Source: Porodaedalea pini
Lineage: Eukaryota > Basidiomycota > Agaricomycetes > Hymenochaetales > Hymenochaetaceae
DNA: 64,000 nucleotides
NCBI GenBank assembly: GCA_002794775.1
Contig: NBAY01000045.1
Location: 186,001-250,000 of the forward strand
Direction of reading: 5' to 3'
The notes beneath the pieces were generated by a model. That model was given only the letters and a program-made list of their open reading frames with translations. It did no database searches and was not told where the DNA came from. Of the stretch, positions 33,615-44,099 are shown one piece after another. The stretch's first letter is position 1; every line of letters begins with the position of its first letter. The position numbers and the translations under genes were made by a program.

Positions 33615-36024
33615 TCCATCTTGTTGGCCTTGACTTCATTTGGGTGGTGGGACTGCAGCGATGTCAGATATGTAAGCTCCTCGGCGTGCCATTCTTCAAA
33701 CAGGTTGTCGGACTCAATCTTGAGCTGCGTTTTTGCTTTCTCTAGCTCCTGTGTGAGATCAAGGATGTTTCACAGCACTTGCTTGTAATTGTTGATTAAA
33801 AAACACGCTGTGCGACAAATAAGCATGGAGTTCAATACAAAGCAAAAATTACTTACACAGTTCTGCATATTTGTCTGAATTCCATCGATTGAAGTGTCGT
33901 AGTATGGTCTGCCTCCGATGGAATTTCGATGTGTGGCGTGTAATAGCAGCCACATGGTTTGACTCAGAGAAGACCCTCTCGCAGCCCTCGAAGTCCTCCA
34001 GTCCCACGCCTTTGATGTACTGAGGATGCCATTGAAGCTGGCAAACTCGACAGTGCACATGTCCATGGAATGCACCACAGCAGAAACTACATTTCTTGCT
34101 CTTTACCTTTGGGCCGACGAGCTTGCTATGGTTCGCTGTTGCAGAGAACCCACAACCGATATCATAGCCTGCCATGAGTCAATCTCCGAACAAGTCGATG
34201 AGTTGGCTTGTCAAGGCAAGTGGGTATTTAGCTCTACAAACTATCTCAGCATCTAAACATTTTGACAAAAAAACATCTGACTTACAATTCACTGCTGCGA
34301 ATCATATCACAAAGAAGGAGAACAATGCCATGCCGGCATGCTGCAATAAAGACCCCTGTCTCATCAAATGTACCCCACATCTTTTTTTTTGAGTCTTCCG
34401 AGAGGTTCGCCCAGTGATCAACGCATGGTGTCTTGACTTTGACGCCATCAACAGGTGAGCCTTCCTCATTAACATCTGCAGCGGTCGCAGGACTTGAGGT
34501 AAGATCAACCTGATCGGTGGGATGCGTATCAGATGACGACGCAGTAGTTGCTACATCCACAACCACAGGCTTTCTTGCGGATGGCTTGTTCAGCGTGTAA
34601 AGAAATTAGTTAAATATATTGTTCAGTTCGATCTACTCACATTTATCTTCCGTGTCTTCACCTCATTCTTGTACATGTCGACAGTCGAAGCCTCAACAAA
34701 TAAATGCGACTGCCGTGTTCAGCTGTCTGGCCTTTTGATGTTCTGCACCCCTTTTGCATTCCCGTTCTCGTCGATGACTCTCCGTTGAACCGTGTTTTGC
34801 TTGAGTGACTCATTTCCATCCATTGTGAATAGCATTTTGAAATGTAGTTCATCTTTGTTCGGAAGCTCCACAGTGCAGCACAGGCACATGTCTTGATAGC
34901 GAGATAACAGGGTTGGGTAAAGCAAGTTATCGAGTGCTGCATCTATGCGGTCTAGCACCTCGAGATACACATCAAAAGCACACGAGAATGACCTCGCATA
35001 CGATGCTCGAAATGCAACCTATACCGATCTTAGCACTTGTTCTTCAGAGCAGTGTTTAAACAATACCTTTTGAATGTCACATATTCCATGAATAAATGGT
35101 TGGATACCGAGATTCGGGCACCTGCTACTGATCGCTCGATATGCTTCAAGTACCTGTAATGAGATCCCTGTGTTTGGATGCAGTGGTGCGGTCAGCATAT
35201 ATCCATGGCGGACCATGGTCTCCATCAAAGGTTTAGATGGGTCGTGAGGAAAGGAAAGGCCCTTACAATCTGTAGAATGGTGAGTTAACTGTGAAGAAGA
35301 AGACACTACACAGAATAACGTACCAAACATACTTATGCAGAGTATGGGTGCATGTTGGTCAACACTCTCCTCTACGACTGGTGCGCCGATTGCGTCCCAC
35401 TCGAGGTAAGCGTCATATAGTTGAGTGTACAGGGCCTCCCACTGGTCATTTTCAATTTGCATGCGGTTGCATGTAGAGGCACGCGGGTGTCGCTTGTGCC
35501 TTTAAAAAACATATCCATGACTTCTTTGGCTAGTTAAGTTGCTCAGTACATACCTTTGCCTTACATTCTCAGTGTATGCTTTTCTTCGCCACTCCTCTTG
35601 CTCCTCGTCTTCATCTTCAAAGTCCTCATCTCCATCCTCCTCCTTGATGATAACCATGTGATCCAAAACTCTGTTCCCATTTCCTGATAGTTCACCTTCA
35701 ACCCAGTCGAGGAGGTTGCTGTCGTCATTGAAGTCCTCACCAACCTCAAATCCACCTGGTGCGTCGATGTGAATCTCTTGCTCATATTTCTTCTTCTTCA
35801 GGTCCTCACGTAGTGCTGTATGACATTCTGGAGTATAATGTCATCTAATAGAGAGTGGAGAACGTACCTTCAAGCTCCCGTCTCCTTACCTCTTGCACCT
35901 CGTCCTGATTGTCGTGTGTTGTGTGAACATGTTTCGTTTGCTGGGCAAAACTACCGAGGTCATTGTCATGGTCGAAGTAGGAATATTTGGCTCTCTTCGA
36001 ACCTCCTAGTTTGGCCCTGGGCAT
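33610..36024 (-). pseudogene. KDZ transposase, N-terminal and catalytic part
   Basis: Start at 36024 (MPRAKLGGSKRAKYSYFDHD). Several exons with GT-AG introns follow. Recognisable blocks in order: WEALYTQLYDAYLEWDA (35430); FTMDGNESLK (about 34815), giving the first acidic residue; SKKKMWGTFDETGVFIAACR (about 34400); YDIGCGF (34175 onward), second acidic residue; GAFHGHVHCRVCQLQWHPQY and GVGLEDFEGCERVFSESN (about 34000), with the Glu. These D, D, E-bearing motifs are those of KDZ (Kyakuja-Dileera-Zisupton) transposases. A TGA follows RPDS near 34720. The remainder is at 27365-26180, past E4. Probably nuclear cut-and-paste DDE transposase; this copy is dead. Confidence 0.85.
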
Positions 36025-36260
36025 AGCGAGAAGGCTTCTTGTTATCCGAGTGTGCTGCTATGGACAGAATGATCGACGAGCACTGCAATCGGCAAGCACA
36101 AAAGCTTCGCGAACCCTTGTCCGCGTACTAGTAGTTTGACCAACCGTCATTCACGTGACATCTGTCATTCGCAAGCACTCACCTCGCCACGAAGCCGTAC
36201 ACATATGCCTCGTCATCGGAGAGCCCAACACCCCATCCAATTCACGTGCCACTTTCATAG

Positions 36261-36641
36261 TTGCTCCAGAACGCCCTGAGGGCAATAGGCCAGCAATGCT
36301 CAGTTGTCGAACAGAAATGCAACATTGTCGATTACCTGCCTTATTGTGAGCGACAACTGCAGCAAGCATGCAGTCGACAGCGTAGCTGGATCTCGGATGT
36401 GTTCTGGTACTACCATGAAGGTATCTCTTATGCCCAACCACCTCTGAGCTTTCCATACCAGCCTTTCCTGTCTTCAGTCCTTTGCTATTTTCTGACCATG
36501 CTGCATCTTTCAGGTATACAGCAAGACGAACGGATGCAGCAAGATCGTAAGTCCTCCGTCAACAGTCCAACAAATGCCCAACACGCAAAGCAGCAGCCAC
36601 GCAACCCGGCCATGGCTCAAAACAGCAGTTTCATGCAGTGA
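36261..36641 (+). other. Possible short plus-strand gene next to the right TIR
   Basis: Open frame with a plausible intron (GTATCT at about 36420 to TTTCAG near 36513) that joins WISDVFWYYHE to IQQDERMQQDRKSSVNSP and a Gln/Asn-rich tail ending at 36641. No recognised domain. It lies between the transposase start and the TIR, divergent from the transposase. It could be chance. Confidence 0.25.
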
Positions 36642-36694
36642 ACATCGATGAGAAGAGCCACAAACATGTGGCAGAGGCTTGGAAGTGTCTCAGA

Positions 36695-37201
36695 GGGCAG
36701 CATGTTAGAGATATGTGTGGTACAGAGTGGACTGGGCAGTGTTGGCATGAGTTGGTACATGCCGACTTGGTTTTTCCTTACATATAGATAATGGAATATT
36801 ATTTTATATACATTATAATAATCTACATAATATATAATGATTTATATAAAAAGAATGAAGTGAAACAGCTAAGAATTGAGTGAGCTAGTTGAGCTCATCG
36901 TGCAAGACAATGAGCTCGAGGTGTTTGCCGATGCACGTTGAGGCTTGCCGACATGTATCGAGGCCTGATCGATGCACGTGATGAGGGAGTCCTGGTTATA
37001 CCGCATTTAGCAGGCAACACACATCGCCGGTGACCGGCGTACCTTGGTTGCTGGTGCCTAGCCCCTCGGTCTTGAAGTCCTACAGTTCAGCTCAGTATTG
37101 AGCTCAGCAAGTGAGCCTAACCCAAGGGATATCTAATTAGAGGGACTACAGGGGATCTATAACCCCTCTAATTAGATTCTGGGGTGTGTACACCTTAGGT
37201 G
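36695..37201 (-). repeat. KDZ transposon right terminal inverted repeat
   Basis: 507 bp, inverted copy of 13844-14350, ending in CACCTTAGGTG at 37191-37201. Same hairpin and AT-rich core. Confidence 0.92.
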
Positions 37202-37209
37202 CTACAGAA
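37202..37209. repeat. KDZ transposon target site duplication, right copy
   Basis: ctacagaa, identical to 13836-13843. On the minus strand both copies lie inside a G1 intron. Confidence 0.92.
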
Positions 37210-37232
37210 ATGGCAATAAACAAGGTACTCAC

Positions 37233-37877
37233 CAAAAGCATGTCCTGCAGGAGAGGGGCAACCATATGATATAGCTGATCCAGGATCTCCTCATCTGGTG
37301 CAGAAGGGTACAGCATGTGCAACAAATCACACATGCCCCTCATCTTTGCCACATGCGCCTCCTGCCTTTGATCCTGCTTGGCCTCCTCGTGTGCCGTATG
37401 CATGGCCTCCTCTCATGCCTGTTCCACAGCCTGCCTTGCACACTCAGCCTCTTCGTGCACCTTGCATTCCACCCTAGCTTTAGCCTCGGTGGCAGCATGT
37501 GCACACTGAGCTGCAACAAGGGCATGCTTGTGCTTCCATTTGGCCACCAGTTCCTCCTCCTCAGCAATAAGGGACTGGAGATGCTTGGGCAGCATCTCCT
37601 CAGTCACGTTCTCCACTGCTTCCTCAGCCTCATTCCAGAACATGTCCAGAAGCACGTCCATCACGGTAAAAGAGGGGTGGGCAACTTTCACACACTTGGA
37701 GATGCCATCCCACGCAGTAGAAAGGTAGTGCTGGAATAGGTATCAGAAACAAAAAACAAGAAAACAAAAGAAGTGAACAATGCACCCAGGTCGCCTGCAC
37801 ATACACCATTGCCTCCTCGCAAGCTTCTTCACTTGAATTCTCCAGATCATCAAGAGCTGAGTTGAAGTCTTCCATAT
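37233..37877 (-). pseudogene. G1: end of exon 1 and exon 2
   Basis: Exon 1 end 37877-37807 (MEDFNSALDDLENSSEEACE), intron 37806-37731 (GTGTAT...TTCCAG), exon 2 37730-37233 (HYLSTAWDGISKC ... LLHMLYPSAPDEEILDQLYH) ending at a GTGAGT donor. The exon is 498 nt (166 codons), alanine/glutamate-rich and probably coiled coil (AAQCAHAATEAKARVECKVH). One TGA at 37413-37415. Its downstream intron was the landing site of the KDZ transposon; joined across it, the intron is 51 nt and the frame runs on into exon 3 at 13815. Confidence 0.75.
37865..37877. repeat. SINE target site duplication, left
   Basis: aagtcttccatat, repeated at 38483-38495. The leading AA of the right copy merges with the poly(A) tail. 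Confidence 0.85.
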
Positions 37878-38457
37878 AGGGGCGGGATGGGGCAGTGGTC
37901 AAGTACATGGCACAACACCAAAATGAAGCTGTATAGGTGGAGGTTTGGAAGGTGATGGGTTCAATCTCTCACTGAAAATAAATGTGTCTAAGGCTGTAAT
38001 GGCTGTGGAAAAAAGACCCTGGCAGGTGGTCTAACTGGACCGTACCGGCGAAATACACTGGCCGGTAACATGGGGTCGGGCCCAAGACCCGCACATCCCC
38101 TTAGGGTTGGTGGTGAACCCATCCTAATGCCTCAGGGTCTACTCAGCCCCTCTTGGGAAAATGAGAAGCCACACATCAAGTAGGCTATGGGCTACCCAAG
38201 CCTTAATAAATATCGGTACCTGTCAGGTGACTCCCTAGTGGTAATGCGGCTGAAGGAAGTGGTAGTAGGCGGGTAATCCCCAAATATGCAAGGCGAAAGC
38301 TGCAACCAACCATCAGTGCCTCACCATGGGTCAACCGAAGTACAGGGGAGAGATCTCCTTACCAAATTGGAAGTGATCATATCCATAGGCAAAAGGAGCA
38401 ATCTTTTTGCGCGCATTTGTAGTTACACAACGGCTGACGCGCGTAATAAATGCATTC

Positions 38458-38482
<25 letters not shown>
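37878..38482 (+). mobile_element. tRNA-like SINE with poly(A) tail
   Basis: About 605 bp. The 5' end (aggggcgggatggggcag...) carries an RNA polymerase III A-box-like TGGGGCAGTGG near 37887 and a B-box-like GGTTCAATC near 37960, spaced as in a tRNA head. A long unrelated body follows, and then a run of about 24 A at 38459-38482. A 13-bp direct duplication of G1 exon 1 flanks it, the hallmark of target-primed integration by LINE machinery. It has no coding capacity and interrupts G1 in the middle of a codon series (MEDF). Confidence 0.82.
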
Positions 38483-38488
<6 letters not shown>

Positions 38489-38658
38489 TCCATATGTGAC
38501 AAGAAGGGATCACGCAGGACGAGACTCGGCAGGACAGACTCGGCAGGAGGGACACCAACTTCCCTGGCAGGTTCTCCCTTGCCATCCACCTCTCTGCCCA
38601 ATGAAGGCGATGGCAACAGCAAGGGATGTGGGAGATCTGCACTGACGAGCGGACCTCC
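38483..38658 (-). pseudogene. G1 exon 1, middle part
   Basis: Minus-strand frame GGPLVSADLPHPLLLPSPSL ... LRDPFLSHMEDF, proline/leucine-rich, bounded upstream by the E3 insertion and downstream by the SINE. Both junctions carry target duplications, and the frame rejoins exactly when the insertions are removed. Confidence 0.72.
38654..38658. repeat. E3 target site duplication, left
   Basis: cctcc, identical to 53065-53069. Confidence 0.92.
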
Positions 38659-39112
38659 TGTCATGGATGTTTTTTGATTATTTCATTTCTCTTATCACTT
38701 CCCCTTATCTTATCATATCTAATCTCATCTTATCATATCTAGTACTACTAATCCTGCTTATTATCACTTACTCTTTACTCATTACACTCTTTCCCACACT
38801 CTCACTACTTGCTGACTGATCCTATGACACTATTGTTCTATGAAGTTCCATGACGTTCTTTCACTTATCCTCATGTAGTAGCTAATTCCCTGGTCCGTGT
38901 GCAGCCTCTGAAGGGTATATAAGTAGGTAGTCCTCCTGTAGTAATCCCTTAGTTTTGACCTGGTCAATTCTACCTGGCTACGTCCAGAAGCTACTCCTCA
39001 CTCTTGTGCTGTGTCAGCTCCCCTGGCTCACCGCTCTCTCTTCTCCCTCCTCCTCTGACTGAGTTCCATGCGACCCGGTTACCTTTTGTGTACCCGTAGT
39101 CCGTCACTGACA
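38659..39112 (+). repeat. E3 5' LTR
   Basis: 454 bp. TATATAAG at 38916-38923; the 11-nt motif AGTTTTGACCT follows at 38951-38961. Contains an extra 20 bp relative to the 3' LTR, from a duplicated CTTATCATATCTA string. Confidence 0.94.
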
Positions 39113-39959
39113 CAAGGTCGAAACTTACCCCTACCGCCTTGCGCATTCTCAGTCACCAACACCAAGCTGGCTCTGAACATTTGCATCTCCTATCGACAAC
39201 AATCTCTCTACCATGCTACCATCTACACCTTTACCTGTACCCTGAAAATCACTCTCACCATCGAACTCTTCCTACTATCTATCATCATCACTCTCAACCC
39301 TCATCTTGTCCAACAACCTCAAAACCGTCCACTACCCATCTGCAACCCCGAACTCTAGACCAACATTCTTATCCAATGCATCCAATGACTTGGACTGTGA
39401 CCCTGACTACGATCACTTTGACCCACACCTGTCCTTAGATCGATCTCACATGCATCGATCAGGCTGATATGTCATTAAATCTACTACTTTCATTATTAAA
39501 CTCACTCATTTTATAACCCGCCGTCTTCTTTCTATTCGATCAACCAGCACTCGTTTGAGAGAGGGTAACGTTGAGTCCAACCCACTCGAGAGTAGCTACC
39601 AGGCCTTGGGGGTGATCTTCGGAGAGGTCCCTTGGTGCCCGTTGGAGTCTTCACAGAGGAAGATCCGGGTTTGATCAGCAAGTGAAAGTCGACCACCACA
39701 TCTGGAGTTTCATTACAGCACTCAATCAGATCTGCAGGCGTCTGCACCACCTGTTGGCTGGCAGTGTTGTTTCTGATCTGAGCTGGCTCCACACCCGTAC
39801 AATCAACCATCTGGATCAGCGGCACCTCGTTGGAGTATACCACCAGAAGATACTGCTGACACCGTCCTCACACAACTACCACTGCTGACTGACGACAACC
39901 TCATACACCTAGATGATGAGCTAGGAACCCTCCAAACTCCCCATTCACCACCAGCACCA
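39113..39959 (+). other. E3 leader
   Basis: Between the 5' LTR and recognisable gag. The last 150 bases are open in the gag frame (LDDELGTLQTPHSPPAP), so gag may start upstream of 39969; the rest has no identifiable protein. Confidence 0.45.
39115..39125 (+). other. E3 self-priming site (PBS)
   Basis: AGGTCGAAACT, complementary at 10 of 11 positions to AGTTTTGACCT in the LTR. The single mismatch is a CpG/TpG change, so the ancestral pairing was probably perfect. Begins two bases after the LTR. Confidence 0.75.
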
Positions 39960-41063
39960 TTGCCCGTCATGTCAGAACCCCAAACAACTCCTGTCGCACC
40001 AGCTACTGGAGCACTGACGATATCAAATGACATGATGCAGGAGATTATCAACACTCTGCATGGCTTGGGACTGTTAGCAACCCCCACGCCAGCAGTGGCA
40101 ACAGCACCTGCTCCCCCTCCCCAAACGACAAACAGCAGTGGATGAAGATGCATCACCAAACCCGAGGCATTCAACAGGCGAGGCTACAAGAAATTCAAAC
40201 AAGCCATTACCCTCTATGTTGAAGCTAATGCAGGGGACTTTGTGAACGACAAGGATTACTTCCTTTTTGTGTTATCATTCATGACAGAAGGCGCAGTGGC
40301 ACTCTGGGCCCAGAACTTCTTGGAAAGCATCAAAATGGATGGATATCTGATTTTCTTGCTCGTCAGCTGCCAGAAGTTCCAAGAACAGCTAGAAGGGGCA
40401 TTCAGAGACCCAAATGAGCACCAAAATGCCATGCAGAAACTGGATAGCTGGAAACACACCTGAGATATCACTGCTGACCAATTCTTCCAGCAGTTCAACA
40501 GCTTTCGCTGTGTAGTGGGATACGATGACAATGCCAAAAATGATGACACCCTCATCCACAAACTGACAAAAGCCTTGGATAAAGAAATCGTATACCAAAT
40601 CCAAATGAGCGACACAGTCCCGACCACGTACAAAGGTTGGCAAGAAAAAGCCATTCAATTCGACAATGCCAGATGTCAAATGAAAGCCATCAAACAAATG
40701 CGTGCTGCTCCACCCAGACCTCAGGCTCCCCCACCTAAACCTACCCAGACATTTGCACCTAGAATCCCCAAAAGGCGTGATGCCACCGGAGTCACATACG
40801 GAGGCATGGGGAAGCTGATGGATGTATCACTCGAAGAGTTAAGGCGATCGGGTGCCTGCTACTACTGCAGAAAACAGGGACACTGTAAGAGTGATTGCCC
40901 AGAACAGAAGAAAGTGATAAGGGCTGTGTTGATGGGAATGGAGCCACAAGAGAGAAAAGTCTGGGCAGATGAGACGACAACGCTCAAGGAGTCAGACTTT
41001 GCAGAGGAAGAAGAGGAGGCGTTATTTGAGCAGGAGTTGGATTTTACGGAGCCCCAGCAGTGA
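39960..41063 (+). pseudogene. E3 gag with zinc knuckle
   Basis: Segments 39960-40145, 40146-40463 and 40464-41063 are in one frame, separated by TGA at 40143-40145 and 40461-40463. Capsid region (DKDYFLFVLSFMTEGAVALW; FQEQLEGAFRDPNEHQNAM), basic proline-rich linker, CCHC knuckle CYYCRKQGHCKSDC, acidic C-terminus ending in TGA at 41061-41063. The pol frame overlaps that stop by one base (GTGA). Confidence 0.85.
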
Positions 41064-41848
41064 ACACGGCACTGACTGGGATAGGTTCAGTTTCGGTTTT
41101 TCAAATGGCCATTTTTGATAATTCTATGGACTCTGTAGATAATTTAGATAAAACACAAAAAAATGTAAAAAACAATGTCACTCGCAAAAATATCCCTTCT
41201 GTTCCTGTACCAATAGTTAGTAGTGTAGATATGCCTTCATGTAACAACATTTCTGTCTCATCATCTTGTTCTATTCCTGCATCTGAAAATCATGTAAAAT
41301 CTTCTTCTGAATCTTTTAATTCTATTTCTTCCTTGGCCGGAACTGAACCAAAATCCGTGAAAAATGAAAACTCGTCGAAACAAGCTGAGAGGAAGTCCTG
41401 GAGAGATTGCCCTGTCCCCTTTACTGCACCATGGGTTGTACAGCATCTCAAGGAGGATAAACTCGAAAGTGCTTTAACAACTCTCTGAGTGTGGATGAAA
41501 CAGCAGAGGCATGCTGAAGCGAATGAAGAGATGGTGCATCAAATCATTGCACTAGAAGAATCAGATGCCATGGCAGCTGTTAGGGACCTGAGGGGTCCAA
41601 AACGGTTCATAAGAGGGTCTTGGGGGCAACAGCTCATGGTACCAATTCTCCTCCAAATGACCGACACCAGTAACCAGTTCAAGGTAGACGCACTACTGGA
41701 CAGTGGCTGCACTGGCTCGTGTATCAACCGATCCTTCATCGAAAAGCATCAGATCAGGACAAAAAAGACACCCATCCTGATCCGAGTTTACAATGCTGAC
41801 GGCACGCTCAATAAGGATGGTTCAATCACGGAATTTGTGGAAATACGC
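41064..41848 (+). pseudogene. E3 protease, first part
   Basis: A serine/asparagine-rich linker, a TGA at 41486-41488, then the retropepsin domain with VDALLDSGCTGSCINRSF (catalytic D-S-G) and NADGTLNKDGSITEFVEIR. The domain is cut at 41848 by the 1-kb insert and resumes at 42852. Confidence 0.82.
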
Positions 41849-42847
41849 TGAAAGGTGATGGTACGGGTCTACAGGGGGACTCGGACCTGGATGAGTTCGG
41901 CCACTGGGGGTTCACTCTAGTGTGTCTGATGGAGGGGATAGTGTCAGGAAGTGTGGGGAAGTGTAATAGAATACTCGGGGCTAGGTGTCAACTCGAGGGC
42001 GTGAGTACAAAGGGTGACTGGCAAAAACGTGCCTAAATGTGGTCGGAACACAAAGGGCAACTACGATCTTGACAACCCGGGCTCGGAAACTCGCCAGTGA
42101 AGACAGTAATCGAAACTATTCGTCGAGACGATTCCGAATCTGAAAAGATCTCGAGATGCGGTGCAGAATTGACGGAGATATGGCAGTTGCACTGGTTGCG
42201 GCTGGCAGAATGCACGGAACTCCCGGAACCAAAAGCTATTTTTGTAGCTCTATGATGCAGGCTCGGAATCGTGCAAGACAAGATAGTATTCGAAAGCGAT
42301 TTTAGACGAGATTAAGAATCTGAAGATAGCTCGAGAATCGGTTTAGAACTGAGGGCGATATAGCAAAAGCAAGATTTGACTGAAAATGGGACTCGAGATG
42401 GAACGGACAGAACGGACAGAACGACACTGAATGGCAATGGAGATGAGAACTAAAGACTGGGACTGATTTGGGGGAACTAAACTTCCATTTTTGAGACATT
42501 TACATGAGTGTTTAAATAACCGACAGAGGGTTGAGCCTCTGAGCAGTGTACAAAGGACACAAAGACAGACCGGAGGCTCTAGCCAAACAATACCAAACAA
42601 CCGGGACTCGGAGCCAGAACTCGAGAACATGAGCAATTAAGCTTCAGGAGGCTCGGAACAATACCAGATGTGACCCAAAATGGACTTTGGTGGCTCACTG
42701 GTGCAGAACCAAGCTGTATGTGTTGAGTTAATCCAGCCAAACACTGAAAGTGTCCTGAAATGCATCGGGGATACTTGTAAGACTGTCCTGAGTCGAGTCA
42801 AACCTAATAGAGCTGATTCCGAGGCCAGCGGCATCGGGATCTCCACA
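41849..42847. mobile_element. Unexplained ~1-kb insert in the E3 protease
   Basis: Begins TG, ends CA, and is flanked by acgc (41845-41848) and acac (42848-42851), a possible 4-bp target duplication with one CpG-type change. Removing it restores the protease frame (VEIR to MTIKDHLERIHF). It has no ORF of note. Two diverged copies of a roughly 115-bp unit lie inside (about 42071-42185 and 42262-42374), both with a gctcgga start and clusters of gaatctgaa and atctcgag-like strings. Probably a solo LTR or small non-autonomous LTR element of an unseen family. Confidence 0.55.
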
Positions 42848-42851
42848 ACAC

Positions 42852-43290
42852 ATGACGATTAAAGATCATTTGGAGCGCATCCACTTTGCAGTCACGGATC
42901 TAGGGAAAACAGATGTGTTCATAGGACATGAATGGTTAAAGCTGCACAATCCCAACATCGACTGGCAAAAGTCAACGATCGAATTTGATCGATGCCCCAA
43001 TGTATGCAACTATATCCATAGTCTAGAGGACATTGATGCAGACCCCGATGAAAACCTTGATCTGGTGGAACTTGAAGAAGGTGATCAGCTCTTTCTCTTC
43101 GATTGGGACAGGTACATTAAGTCCAATCTGAGAAAAGTGCTGAAGGCCAGGCAACAGGCACTCAAGGAAGTCCCAGACTATGTCAAAGAGTTTGCGGATG
43201 TCTTCAGTGAACAGGAATTCGATCAGTTACCAGAGAGACGCCCTTGGGATCACGCTATCAAACTTAAACTGGGCTCGAAGCTCTCTGACT
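42852..43290 (+). pseudogene. E3 protease end and RT start
   Basis: IGHEWLKLHNPNIDWQKSTI is the conserved end of gypsy proteases. Then a connection region and the RT N-terminus (EFADVFSEQEFDQLPERRPW) to 43290, where E6 interrupts at SDCK. Confidence 0.85.
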
Positions 43291-43295
43291 GTAAG
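43291..43295. repeat. E6 target site duplication, left
   Basis: gtaag, identical to 49704-49708. Confidence 0.94.
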
Positions 43296-43809
43296 TGTCA
43301 GGACTCAAACTTTTCCTTTCTTTTCATCCTCTTTCTATCATTTCATTTCATTTCTTTTAAAACCACTCCTTTCCATTATATTTAACCTTCCTTCATAAAT
43401 CATTTCCCATTCTTATGTCATACACAATCATTCCCACACTCACTTAGTACGATCCAACCTTCATTTGTTCCATTCCTAGTTATGTAAACTATACAGTACT
43501 TAGATAATACAATCCCATGGATGACGCTATATAGAGGAAGGTGGAATTGCAGAAGCCCCCTGTTCTGCTTTTCCTCTTACCTCCATGTCATCCAGGTGAG
43601 ACCGGTCCCCCTTGTATTAGTTAGACTTGTATTAATCCTCTTACCTCCATGTCGTCCAGTCTGAGTAAACCCGCCGCCTGAGTTTTCGTCGTCACCGTTA
43701 GGTGTCATGACCTCAAGATACAGCCCGTCCCAGACAACGTCTGCATCACCATCAGGTGCCGCGCGTTGAGGTTGCCTAGTCTGAGTTCCACCCAGACTTC
43801 CACCTAACA
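43296..43809 (+). repeat. E6 5' LTR
   Basis: 514 bp; TATATAG at 43528-43534; GTTCTGCTTTT at 43562-43572. The priming site AAAAGCAGAAT at 43811-43821 pairs at 10 of 11 positions. Confidence 0.94.
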
Positions 43810-44099
43810 TAAAAGCAGAATTTCACCCAGGCTCATCCCCAGTGTACGTCGTCGCTGTCGACTCGCCTTCACTCAGTCCAGAGGAGCGCTCCCCTCAACG
43901 GACTTGACGTGTAAATCCCCTAAACAACAACCTTAAACCCTGCCCGGACGTTTTCGGACGTTTGCGTATTATGTAAACCTCGCAACCGACTTTTCCCGAC
44001 CCTGGCTCTCCACATCTCCCTTTGGTGGAGGAGCCACTTAACCTGGACGTGGGTAACGTTGTGTGTACAGTTGTTGACCTCATTGTCGATTGTTATTTC

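Larger units (their letters stand above)
13844..37201 (-). mobile_element. KDZ-type DNA transposon with 507-bp TIRs, carrying three genes and two nested retrotransposons
   Basis: Bounded by long terminal inverted repeats (13844-14350 and 36695-37201, tip CACCTAAGGTG) and an exact 8-bp duplication ctacagaa. Inside, all on the minus strand, are a KDZ transposase gene (start 36024), an unknown gene (start 24714) and an uncharacterised gene family member (start 22848). Subtracting E2 (6363 bp) and E4 (6244 bp) plus their 5-bp duplications leaves about 10.7 kb. It inserted in a 51-nt intron of G1. Long TIRs and an 8-bp target duplication fit what is known of KDZ/Zisupton-type elements. All three genes carry stops, so the copy is no longer autonomous. 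Extra content in the right end (36025-36694) is unclear. Confidence 0.88.

Noticed and set aside
38459..38484. Simple poly(A) microsatellite or assembly artefact
   Set aside because: It ends a 605-bp unit flanked by a 13-bp duplication that splits a reading frame, so it is a SINE tail.
41849..42847. An intron in E3 pol
   Set aside because: Boundaries are TG...CA rather than GT...AG, it is far longer than local introns, and retroelement genomic RNA would lose it.
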